A stretch of 64,000 nucleotides of DNA. Origin: Icerya purchasi (Eukaryota > Arthropoda > Insecta > Hemiptera > Monophlebidae). The position numbers and the translations under genes were made by a program. The stretch lies in the NCBI GenBank assembly GCA_039619475.1, contig CM077115.1, forward strand, positions 177,948,060-178,012,059, written 5' to 3'. The notes beneath the pieces are model-generated. The model was not told where the DNA came from, did not search any database, and saw nothing but the letters and a program-made list of their open reading frames with translations. Shown here piece after piece: positions 47,841-58,059 of this stretch (positions are counted from its first letter, which is position 1; each line of letters starts with the position of its first letter).

Positions 47841-50800
47841 TGTAATTTGTACATTACATTTAAGTATATAAAATAAATACGAAATAAAATTAAAGGAAAA
47901 AATAACAGTATACGACCTAAAGGATGAAAAATGCGCATATGCGTAAAATTCTGTTGTCGGTCGAAGGTAAGAATGAAAATGAGCGATGAGCGGTGACGAC
48001 CGATGGACTTTTGATCGGAATCAGTCAGAGTTTAACCTTCTTTCTGATCGCGGCTCAGCTGTTTAGCTTCTGTCGTGATTGGTCGCCTTTCAGACACAGA
48101 AGTTATTGATTATAGAAAAAAAAAGAAAAACCGTATTGAACATTTTCAAATTATGTTATCACGAAGTTGCTCGGGGTATTGTCCCGGGATTTGCGATTAA
48201 TACAACATTCATTATAATTTGCCTACCGCAACCCTCGCCACTTGGAATTGCCGGAGCCCAACAATTTGCAGACCGAAGAATAAGCAAATCACCACCGACA
48301 TCAATGATACGTGCAATATTACATATTTAATTAATCATATTTCGTTATTCGTATTATTTGTGTCGTTTATTCGTATGGTAATTGTGTTTCAGCGAAAGAC
48401 GGTAGAAGGTGTTACTATTAAATATATAATTAAAAACCTACTGAGAACTTGATAATAATAACAATAATAATCACAATGAATAAATAAATCCATAATAATC
48501 GAAAGATACCGCGGTTAGCATCCCTGAGGGCATAAAAACTAAACGTTAAAATTTCAATATATATGGAAATGGAGAAGGAAGGATTTAGATAATATAATGA
48601 TAGATATTTTTAGAAAATGTTCATTGTTTTATTTGTGATAATTAACTTAGAAATTTAATGCAAAGATGAAAAATATATTTTATTCGTTAGAAAATATTAA
48701 AAAGCGTTGATTTCTGAATAAAAGTTATTGTTCACGAATAGCGTGAACATTTATGAAATTTATAAATTAACATATATTATTTACATCTATTATACTAATA
48801 CAATTAAAATAATTTATAACACAATAAGTCGCAATAAAACAAATATTTATGGCGGTTTATTGTGTTACAAAGTAATTTTAATTAAATTTATAGACTCGTA
48901 AATTATTTTTCATCTAGCTTCGGGAGTGTTCTCTCATAGCCGTCAACACACACACACACACACACAGAGGAAACTTTCAGATTCGGTGAATATTCTGTTA
49001 GTCACATTTCAATTATTATTAATTATTCGGAAACGGTTGCCACAGAAACCTAAATAATTATCAATAATTTCGGTTAACAGGTAATAATTAAACGGTCAAT
49101 AATGTTTCTTTATGCGTTCGATGAAAAAAAAAGTTATACAAGTTCCAGTTATTGAATGCAGTGCAATTAAGGGCGATTTCTGCCTGTCCGGTAACGAATT
49201 TTTCTGCAAATTCCTGCTTTATTTGGTGGCAGGTTTAAATTTGGCCTCACAGCGCAGAAGTCACCTTTTTCTCTCGCAGGTGTACAAGTCTCTCAAAAGA
49301 AAAGCGGGTGTATGCTGACAGTAGACGACATCTACTATGACCGAACAAATCAGTTTATCGTAAAGCCCGACTGTCCGCGCCTGGAACGAATTGTCCGACA
49401 TGACGGCCCAGCTAACTAACTTTAAACTTTAAACATCCGATTAACTTCTTACCTGTCTGATTAAGGCGTTATAATCTCTTTTGTTTTGGTTAAATTTAAC
49501 GACTTCTTGACAAGTTTATTGCCCAAGTTGCTAAATAGAGCGAATCTCCGAATGTACAACTTAATAGAAAGTAGATGGTCGCTTTTGCTGCGATTAAGAA
49601 ACCAATGAAAACTGTATTAGTTCTGTTTATCTGCACACTAGTGGCATTTTATTTTGTTTTTTTTTTTTTTGATTTTTAGAAAATCCATCTTACGGCACTT
49701 GCTATAATTTTTTGAAAATACCATTCTAGTCGTTCGCAATATCCTATCGGCGGAAACACGTGTAACCCATTATTGATCGGTCTGTTTTGCATCATAATTT
49801 TTTAGCATAACTCAGGTGAAAACGTTTAACCGCCATTGTATTAATATATACATATACTTTTGTTTCGATCGAATATAAAAAGAACTCCCGTTTTCATTTT
49901 TTTTTTAATAGTGTTATTAGTGTAAAAATGATCACCGCCAGCTACCGCCAGCTACCGTCACCTGTATGATTAGTTAATTGTGTTTCGTTCGGCTAGAATC
50001 TGCCGTATATTATAACTTACAAAAATTTCATTTGCGCTGCATTTATATCGTAGTTTCCCCCCCCTCCCCAAAAAAACAAAACAAAAAAACAATAAAAAAA
50101 AAAAAAACGACACAAACACGCATGCAACAGTATTTTCTCAGTCTAGTTGTCACCCTTTCTCTGCGTGTAACTGGTAAAAGCAACCTAAATTGAATAATAA
50201 ACTGTAATACTGTAACTTTTCAAAATGAAACCATTATTATTACGGTAATGGTGAAAAAGACACGAACGTTCCACTTACAAGCTTTCATTGTTTACATTAA
50301 GAAATTCTCTGTTTCAGTAAAATACGAGACAGTCTGCGATAGTTTATTGCGCAGAAAATCGCGGTCGTCTTTGAACGGGTCATTTTTCGAATACAGCAAC
50401 GGACGAACATAGAGTCATTCTCTCATTCTCTTGGCAGTCTTCGTTTTTCGCTTTAGTAAATTCTCCGTTTTTCTGTGAAATACAAGCCAGTCTCATAAGA
50501 TATGGCTTGTAGAGTGGAAGGTTTTTTTTCTTTAAATGAATAAGCCCTTACCAAACAAAAGCAGAGGAACATTTTCTTATTAAACTTAATGTCCTCGTTT
50601 TTTTTCTTTTCTTTTTTTTTCCCGTAACAATTCGCGTTTGTTTCAGCGTGTAATAGTATTAGCTAGTCTACAGTGATCTCGTTGAACAAAAAGATTTTAT
50701 AAACTGGTCTACAATGACTTACTGAACACAAAAAGATTTTAATGAGTTCATATAAAACGGGAAAGCTTTTAACTGCACGTGTAATTGTGTTTATAGTCCA

Positions 50801-50850
50801 CATCTTGTTAACAAAATATTGACTGCTTTGCGCCGTTTACAAGTCCGATA
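47730..50850. other. No gene recognised; microsatellites
   Basis: (TA)n at about 47795-47840 and (CA)n at 48949-48966. An 83-codon frame at 48079-48330 and the overlapping one at 48219-48452 have mixed composition without motifs. Other frames are short. Confidence 0.4.
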
Positions 50851-50864
50851 ATAAATATTGGGCC

Positions 50865-51030
50865 AACCGCGGTGGCATGTTTGGTTAGGCAGTGTTGCTT
50901 CGTATCTGAATATGGCCTGGTTCAAATTCGGTTGTTGCATAGTGACACTTTACAAATTTCACTTAGGCTGAGGCAATGTTTATAGTTAACGCGCCCAAAA
51001 GAAGAAGAAGAAAAAAAAAGAACAAAAAGC
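50865..51030 (+). mobile_element. tRNA-like SINE
   Basis: An A-box-like TGGCATGTTTGG at 50873-50884 and a B-box-like GGTTCAAATTC at 50919-50929 (9 of 11 consensus positions) are spaced as in a tRNA promoter. An unrelated body and a GAAGAAGAAG/poly-A tail follow near 51000-51020. This arrangement is typical of tRNA-derived SINEs. No clear target duplication was found. Confidence 0.6.
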
Positions 51031-52240
51031 TAATATTATAGTACACACCTAGAATATGGTCCTAAATTCAAAACATGCTTCAAGATGGTGGATAATCTTT
51101 TCCAAAGGTGTTTAAAGCTTTTTATAAGAATAGAGTGATAAATATATCTTCATTTAATCATTATTTTGATGTTACTAAAATGAATGATACATAAATGCTA
51201 ACCCCCTTTTTGGATTATACCTAAAAAAAGAGGAAAAAATCAATGAAAAAAATACAACGAGATACAGTAAAAAGAAATTTAAAAAAAAAACATTTCCAGG
51301 CGGACAAAAAATAAATACATAAAGTTTTACGTATGGATCATTAAAAAGTAAATAATAAAATGAAAGGGTCACAAAGGATATTGAACAAGAGCAAAGCGGA
51401 AACGAGAAGCCGGGAGCAGACTATGATTAAAACGAAGGCAAACTATGGAAGAAGTGACAGAACGGCTGATACTGGGAAAATTTAAAAACCAAGGGGAAGA
51501 GGATGGGGAAGGCCGTAAGGCAAGCTAAAAGGAGTCAGGGTTGGAGAAAAGAGACGAGAGATCAGTGCAGAAGTCACGGTGGGAACGAAAAGAGAGAGAG
51601 TAAAGCCTTTGGGAAGGAAATCTGCCTATGAAACGATCATTTACATCGTAACCGGCGATAACACAGTGGCCAGAGATCCAAAGCAGATCAATTTGGATAG
51701 AAATTTTATTAATTTTTATAAATGCGTGTTAGTTCCTTATTTTTTATGTTTTCTAATTTCTCACTGCGTCTTTATTTAAAATTGAATGTAAACATTCGAC
51801 ATTCTAGTTAACCGGTCGCATTCGATTTTGTTTCGTTTAGTTGAAAATTATTTATTCAGCCGGAGAAAAAAAATAAACAATAAACGCAAAAATCACATCT
51901 CAAAGTCACTTCTGACGGGAAATCTTTTAGTTAAATTCACATGGGGTATAGAATAATTCTAAAAAAGTAGAAAATAATAAAGACATGTTTTTTAACAAGA
52001 GAGTAATCGATTTCGTTGCTATGGCAGTTGCCTTCCAGATGAGAAGTTATTTTTTTTAAATTAATATTTTTCTATGTGTAAATGATACACGTGATATTTT
52101 ACTTCGATATTTACGATCGCATGAGAACGAATCAAAATCCGTTCAAGACGAGGAATCATTTAATTAAAGTAATTGACAGACGAAATATATATTTAAATAA
52201 TACAAAAAATCTGAAATTGCACGACTATTTTTTAATTTCT
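51030..52240. other. No gene recognised
   Basis: AT-rich, short frames only. The purine-rich stretch 51380-51600 has no identifiable motif. Confidence 0.4.
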
Positions 52241-52246
52241 ATATTC

Positions 52247-52364
52247 GATCACTATGACAGCATATAGAAAATGCAGACTCGTTTATTTACGATTTTTCCA
52301 TTCTTCTAATATACGCGCACTGAATGTTACAATAGTGTCTCATTTTAATTATTGTATTTCTCGG
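52247..52364 (+). repeat. Flanking copy of a palindrome-internal segment
   Basis: Immediately outside the left end of the palindrome is ~118 bp that matches 53219-53331 inside the arm at roughly 85% (shared CACTGAATGTTACAATAGTG and TTTTAATTATTGTA). The right flank has no equivalent. Confidence 0.8.
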
Positions 52365-52799
52365 CTGTAACACTCCGCCTATAGAGGCTAACTAATACTG
52401 GTGACTATATTCAGCTTCAAGGTGGTTTACTTCGAGCAAAAAGCAGCTAAAAGAAGACTAAATTATAACAGTCTGATACATTACTTAATCATCTACTTAT
52501 TGGACTACTGATATCAGTTTGTGGACGTATTAGACTTTTTTATCGTCAAGGGGTCAGCTAAAGCATATATTACAACTGTAATCCAGTTATAATCCCTCTT
52601 CATTGCATTCAGTAATTATGACGATAATTATAACTAAGAAAATCAAACCAAAAATTTGTAGCCAAAAAACCGATTGAGGTAAATTTAAAGAAATTATTAA
52701 TAATAAAGTAATCTTAAATATATTAGTTGATAACAAAAATGATATTGAAAGTATTTTCACTTAGCTAATTCATGAGACCATTTAATTCAGTAGATCTGA

Positions 52800-52834
<35 letters not shown>

Positions 52835-53992
52835 CCCTCGGGAAAACATTATATAACTGAAATGATGTGCGAAAGCCGCGCGTAAATTTCAGTAAACTCA
52901 CGGGCATCGCCGCTAGATAAAATGAATTTAAATAAGCAAGACTAAAATGGTAACAAATTTAGTTAAAAAATCTAAGAACGATAATTTTAAAAATTTTATA
53001 TCTCGTTATCCTATCAGAGCGGTGAGAATATTCCTCGTGGAGAGTAATGCGTAATTTAAAAATTCAAAAGTAACCAATACAACAAGCTGTGATGGAATGA
53101 ATTTTACAAGTACCACATCTCGCAAATTGCGAAATGAAAATTGATGAGATTTTCGTAATATTTAAAATCGGTTTGTCTTAAAGAAATTCGATCGTCACAA
53201 ACACCAAATTTTTATATTCCATCACTATGGCAGCATGTAGAAAATTCACACTCGTTTATTTACCAGTTTTCCATTCTCCCACTATACACGCACTGAATGT
53301 TACAATAGTGTCTCGTTTTAATTATTGTAGCTGATGTGTTAACGTTTTGAAAATTGGGTTTTGGACCGACCACCCTTTACAATTTTTTCACCTTTCGCGC
53401 TAGTGGTAAATTTTTGGGGCGACACATATGTACCATACGCTTTTTATTCGGCGCCACTTGAGCAACTTTGCATATCAAAAATTCCAATCACTAATTACCG
53501 TTCACCAGGAAATAATCAATTTTAGCCTTTATTCTTCTGGCGATATCAATGCCATCGGTAAATTCAAAAATGCACAGTTATTTTCAAAATTAGCCATCGT
53601 CGTTTGCAGTATCGTAACGGAAAACCGGCTTGAATAATATTTACAAAGTATTTAGTTCTCGCCGATTAAGCTGCAATTGTTATTGTCGCGCGTACTTTTC
53701 GAAACTGAATTATTCATTTCAAATCGAAACACAAAAAAACAGAAACAAAATGAACTAAATACTTTTAATTCCTAAAAATTTGACTCGGTCTAAAACGGCG
53801 TGCTTTTGGACAGGACACGTTAATAGGATAAAAATAAGGCTTCTGGGCCAGCGGGTGAGGGGGTGACGGGAGGAAGAGTGACATCGCACCACAACTACCC
53901 CCATCTCAGCCCAAAGATCACCCAACTACCCGTATTTCCAAACAAAATTGAACCCAAATGTCTTTAAAATCAGCAAAAACCAACCCAACTAC
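52365..53992 (+). repeat. Palindrome left outer arm
   Basis: Inverted match of 56424-58052. It contains a 69-codon frame (53428-53637, MYHTLFIRRH...) that is open in both arms with one residue difference. I see no domain in it. It ends in repeated CCAACTACCCC-like sequence. Confidence 0.9.
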
Positions 53993-54060
53993 CCCTATTT
54001 CCAAGCAAAATTTAACCCAACTACCCCCTTCAAAATGACAAAAATCCATCCAAATACCCT
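53885..54060 (+). repeat. CCAACTACCCC degenerate repeats
   Basis: Five or so imperfect copies of CCAACTACCCC(C/T)AT separated by A-rich spacers such as TTTCCAAACAAAATT. The palindrome asymmetry breakpoint (53992) falls inside one of them. Confidence 0.75.
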
Positions 54061-54309
54061 CTCCAGTGATGCCCAACCCTTATTTCCCATCCCCATCCAT
54101 ATTCTTCAGGAATAGTTTAAAGCCTAAGCCGCCCTCAATACCTCTAAATCCACCCTCAATACCTCTAAACCCACCCCATAACACTCTATAGCTCATCATT
54201 GCCATTATAACCCAACCATGTCATGCATAGGACTTATGTGTTGTAGGGTAGAACCATCTTTTTATACATTCAAGAAGCTAGAAATCAAGGCCAAATTTCA
54301 ATTCATAAG

Positions 54310-54495
54310 CAATAACCGGATGCAAAAATAATAACAGGATGTATAAACAATAACAGGATGTAGATGTTTACAAGAAAAAATCTCAAAGCACAAACAATCA
54401 CCGGATGTAGGTGTCTACAAGGCCAGATCTTAATTCATAAACAATAACAGGATGTATAAACAATAACAGGATGCACAACCAACAACAGGATGCAG
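54310..54495 (+). promoter_or_regulatory. Array of AAYMACMGGATG motifs
   Basis: Seven copies of a 12-bp motif (AATAACAGGATG or AATAACCGGATG and variants) within ~185 bp, all in the same orientation. They sit in a higher-order pattern of three blocks, each closing with GGATGYAGRTGT and a nearby AACAAG or ACAAG. The array lies upstream of the CCAAT/TATA promoter in the single-copy part of the palindrome. Its regularity suggests protein-binding sites, such as for a transposase or replication protein. That is inference. Confidence 0.6.
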
Positions 54496-54602
54496 GTGTA
54501 TATTAACAAGTTTTGCAATAACTGGACATCCTCTCCTTTGTTCTATTATAATATTTAACACTCACACATGTCTGCTCTTTTGTTCTTTTACAAATTCAAA
54601 CG

Positions 54603-54763
54603 ACCAATCACAATGAGGCAAATAAAGACAATAGCGTCCACATAACCTCTCAAAAAGTATAAAACACCATATATTCCTCATGGGGGTCATAGTCGTGGTT
54701 ATACTACAATAATGTCAAGTTGTTTATACTGTTAACGGTAGTGTTAAATTTTAATTATAATAA
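54603..54763 (+). promoter_or_regulatory. CCAAT/TATA promoter of the palindrome gene
   Basis: ACCAATCA at 54603-54610 and TATAAAA at 54658-54664 precede the ATG at 54764 by 106 bp from the TATA box. Spacing fits a Pol II core promoter. TCATAGTC at 54687-54694 lies ~30 bp after TATA, where initiation would be expected. Confidence 0.55.
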
Positions 54764-55613
54764 ATGGCCAGCTCATCATACTCAATGAAGTGTTCAACGA
54801 ATAAGAAGCAGCCAAGGTCTGCATAAGAGGAAATCGAAAATTTTTATAAAAAGTCTAAATGGGACACATCGTTTCTGCATATACCATCGCCAGAACCAGC
54901 CTTATCATCACAATTTATCACTGAAAGTATATTTACATACAACGCGCAAAGTGGAGAAAATGCTCACGCTGCTGCAACAGCCACTGCAGAAGCTGTAGAA
55001 CAGGAAAGAAAAGACGCCGATGACAGAATCAAAATGCCTCCGCCACCACCACCCCCAACACCAACATGGGCTTCACTAGTACAATGAGAAAGAAGCCCAA
55101 TAGGGGTAGAGTTGCCACAGGAAATAGTTAAACTACGCTCAGTAATTTATGTAATAGATTCATCGGATAGGGAAAATATAAACAGTTTCTTATTTGCTGT
55201 GTTAGCCAAATTTACAAAAAATCCATTTAGCACGACGCAATATGCCGTGCGGCGTAATATCAATGACCGGAGCAACATTCGGCTACCTATTCGCACCATG
55301 GAGGATATATGCAGATTTGAAAGTGACAATGAAGTAACTATTGATTTATATAAACTTGTAATAAATGATGAAGACCATAATGAAGGAGACAGACCGGCGT
55401 TAAAAAAATAAAAGTAATATCAGCATTTAGGAAATAATCGCAGATAACAAATCCAAAGAAGCATACCAACATTTTGTATTGAAGCGGGAATCAAAATTTT
55501 CAGTTTTCCCGGATCCGAAATTTCAATATATTACTAAAATTACAATCACCAACGGCTCAGTCAACTTGTTACAGCTGTTTGCAACCTATGAAGATGGAAT
55601 CAGAACACAATGA
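54764..55613 (+). pseudogene. Unrecognised gene of the palindrome element, broken
   Basis: From ATG 54764 one frame runs to TAA 55409-55411 with two in-frame stops: a TAA near 54820 after KKQPRSA, and a TGA at 55086. N-terminal part: SIFTYNAQSGENAHAAATAT, then an Ala/Glu-rich helix and the Pro run MPPPPPPPTPTW. After it comes a well-formed domain: IVKLRSVIYVIDSSDREN, then FLFAVLAKFTKNPF, LPIRTMEDICRFESDNE and VTIDLYKLVINDEDHNEGD. A separate 60-codon frame (55431-55613) with FVLKRESKFSVFPDPKFQYI probably continues it after a frameshift. I do not recognise the family. LPIRTMEDICRFE is loosely reminiscent of DUF4806-type segments, but not enough to assign. The 3' part is repeated inverted at 56132-56458. 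Confidence 0.5.
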
Positions 55614-55727
55614 ATGTCTCAGGTATGAAATTGATTCATTCCACAATATGTATAACTTATAATTTAATTTAGAAAGTTTAATCCTCCGTTCATTCAGTAT
55701 AAACTAAATTTAGTAATTATATGATTT

Positions 55728-55815
55728 TGTCATAATTGAAGTCGCACATCCATTTAAGATTTATAAGAAAAAATAAAAATGTATAAGTTTTCAGTGACAA
55801 TTTATATTATGCAAT
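55728..55815. other. Palindrome centre (88 bp, unpaired)
   Basis: Single-copy AT-rich spacer between the two inner arms. It separates the converging 3' ends of the two gene copies. Confidence 0.8.
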
Positions 55816-56131
55816 AAATCATATAATTACTAAATTTAGTTTATACTGAATGAACGAAGGATTAAACTTTCTAAATTAAATTATAAGTTATACATATTGT
55901 GGAATGAATCAATTTCATACCTGAGACATTCATTGTGTTCTGATTCCATCTTCATAGGTTGCAAACAGCTGTAACAAGTTGACTGAGCCGTTGGTGATTG
56001 TAATTTTAGTAATATATTGAAATTTCGGATCCGGGAAAACTGAAAATTTTGATTCCCGCTTCAATACAAAATGTTGGTATGCTTCTTTGGATTTGTTATC
56101 TGCGATTATTTCCTAAATGCTGATATTACTT

Positions 56132-56458
56132 TTATTTTTTTAACGCCGGTCTGTCTCCTTCATTATGGTCTTCATCATTTATTACAAGTTTATATAAATC
56201 AATAGTTACTTCATTGTCACTTTCAAATCTGCATATATCCTCCATGGTGCGAATAGGTAGCCGAATGTTGCTCCGGTCATTGATATTACGCCGCACGGCA
56301 TATTGCGTCATGCTAAATGGATTTTTTGTAAATTTGGCTAACACAGCAAATAAGAAACTGTTTATATTTTCCCTATCCGATGAATCTATTACATAAATTA
56401 CTGAGCGTAGTTTACTACCCCTAGTAGTTGGGTTGGTTTTTGCTGATTTTAAAGACAT
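56132..56458 (-). pseudogene. Truncated inverted copy of the palindrome gene
   Basis: The minus-strand frame shares SVIYVIDSSDRENINSF and the rest of the C-terminal domain with the left copy; FSTTQ there is FSMTQ here. The N-terminus, promoter and motif array are missing. Instead the frame runs into outer-arm sequence (MSLKSAKTNPTTRGSK), a chance fusion created by the deletion junction at 56415-56423. Confidence 0.75.
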
Positions 56459-57581
56459 TTGGGTTCAATTTTGTTTGGAAATACGGGTAGTTGGGTGACC
56501 TTTGGGCTGAGATGGGGGTAGTTGTGATGCGATGTCACTCTTCCTCCCGTCACCCCCTCACCCGCTGGCCCAGAAGCCTTATTTTTATCCTATTAACGTG
56601 TCCTGTCCAAAAGCACGCCGTTTTAGACCGAGTCAAATTTTTAGGAATTAAAAGTATTTAGTTCATTTTGTTTCTGTTTTTTTGTGTTTCGATTTGAAAT
56701 GAATAATTCAGTTTCGAAAAGTACGCGCGACAATAACAATTGCAGCTTAATCGGCGAGAACTAAATCCTTTGTAAATATTATTCAAGCCGGTTTTCCGTT
56801 ACGACACTGCAAACGACGATGGCTAATTTTGAAAATAACTGTGCATTTTTGAATTTACCGATGGCATTGATATCGCCAGAAGAATAAAGGCTAAAATTGA
56901 TTATTTCCTGGTGAACGGTAATTAGTGATTGGAATTTTTGATATGCAAAGTTGCTCAAGTGGCGCCGAATAAAAAGCGTATGGTACATATGTGTCGCCCC
57001 AAAAATTTACCACTAGCGCGAAAGGTGAAAAAATTGTAAAGGGTGGTCGGTCCAAAACCCAATTTTCAAAACGTTAACACATCAGCTACAATAATTAAAA
57101 CGAGACACTATTGTAACATTCAGTGCGTGTATAGTGGAAGAATGGAAAACTGGTAAATAAACGAGTGTGAATTTTCTACATGCTGCCATAGTGATGGAAT
57201 ATAAAAATTTGGTGTTTGTGACGATCGAATTTCTTTAAGACAAACCGATTTTAAATATTACGAAAATCTCATCAATTTTCATTTCGCAATTTGCGAGATG
57301 TGGTACTTGTAAAATTCATTCCATCACAGCTTGTTGTATTGGTTACTTTTGAATTTTTAAATTACGCATTACTCTCCACGAGGAATATTCTCACCGCTCT
57401 GATAGGATAACGAGATATAAAATTTTTAAAATTATCGTTCTTAGATTTTTTAACTAAATTTGTTACCATTTTAGTCTTGCTTATTTAAATTCATTTTATC
57501 TAGCGGCGATGCCCGTGAGTTTACTGAAATTTACGCGCGGCTTTCGCACATCATTTCAGTTATATAATGTTTTCCCGAGGG

Positions 57582-57617
<36 letters not shown>

Positions 57618-58052
57618 TCAGATCTACTGAATTAAATGGTCTCATGAATTAGCTAAGTGAAAATACTTTCAATATCATTTTTGTTATCAACTAATATATT
57701 TAAGATTACTTTATTATTAATAATTTCTTTAAATTTACCTCAATCGGTTTTTTGGCTACAAATTTTTGGTTTGATTTTCTTAGTTATAATTATCGTCATA
57801 ATTACTGAATGCAATGAAGAGGGATTATAACTGGATTACAGTTGTAATATATGCTTTAGCTGACCCCTTGACGATAAAAAAGTCTAATACGTCCACAAAC
57901 TGATATCAGTAGTCCAATAAGTAGATGATTAAGTAATGTATCAGACTGTTATAATTTAGTCTTCTTTTAGCTGCTTTTTGCTCGAAGTAAACCACCTTGA
58001 AGCTGAATATAGTCACCAGTATTAGTTAGCCTCTATAGGCGGAGTGTTACAG
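56424..58052 (-). repeat. Palindrome right outer arm
   Basis: Inverted copy of 52365-53992, including the ~30-bp T run (57585-57614) matching the A run at 52803-52831. Confidence 0.9.
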
Positions 58053-58059
58053 TAGAGAA

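Larger units (their letters stand above)
52365..58052. mobile_element. 5.69-kb near-perfect palindrome, unidentified element
   Basis: The ends are CTGTAACACTCCGCC (52365) and its inverse GGCGGAGTGTTACAG (58052). The left half is outer arm 52365-53992, single-copy segment 53993-55128 and inner arm 55129-55727. An 88-bp centre (55728-55815) separates it from the right half, which is inner arm 55816-56414 joined by ~9 bp to outer arm 56424-58052. Outer arms are 1628 and 1629 bp and differ at only a few positions I could see (for example near 53608, 53651, 53890 and in the 29- versus 30-bp A/T run). The gene's 3' end points to the centre on both sides. No target duplication is evident at the outer ends. 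It could be an inverted-dimer transposon, a foldback element with very long arms, an integrated linear DNA element with hairpin-type ends, or an assembly artefact. Confidence 0.85.

Noticed and set aside
55147..55329. 60-codon frame antisense to the palindrome gene, mirrored at 56214-56396
   Set aside because: It is the reverse-strand shadow of the better-supported sense frame. Its presence in both arms follows from the inverted duplication.
52365..58052. Sequencing-adapter or assembly palindrome artefact
   Set aside because: Not fully excluded, but the halves differ by a 1136-bp deletion with a filler, scattered substitutions and a different homopolymer length, and the flanks are unrelated. 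A read artefact would give exact copies.
52365..58052. Integrated densovirus-like genome
   Set aside because: Inverted ends, a TATA promoter and a compact gene prompted the idea, but I see no helicase, phospholipase or capsid motif, and the arms are far longer than usual viral terminal repeats.
52365..58052. Maverick/Polinton element
   Set aside because: No polymerase B, integrase, ATPase or protease frames, and no 6-bp duplication at the ends.
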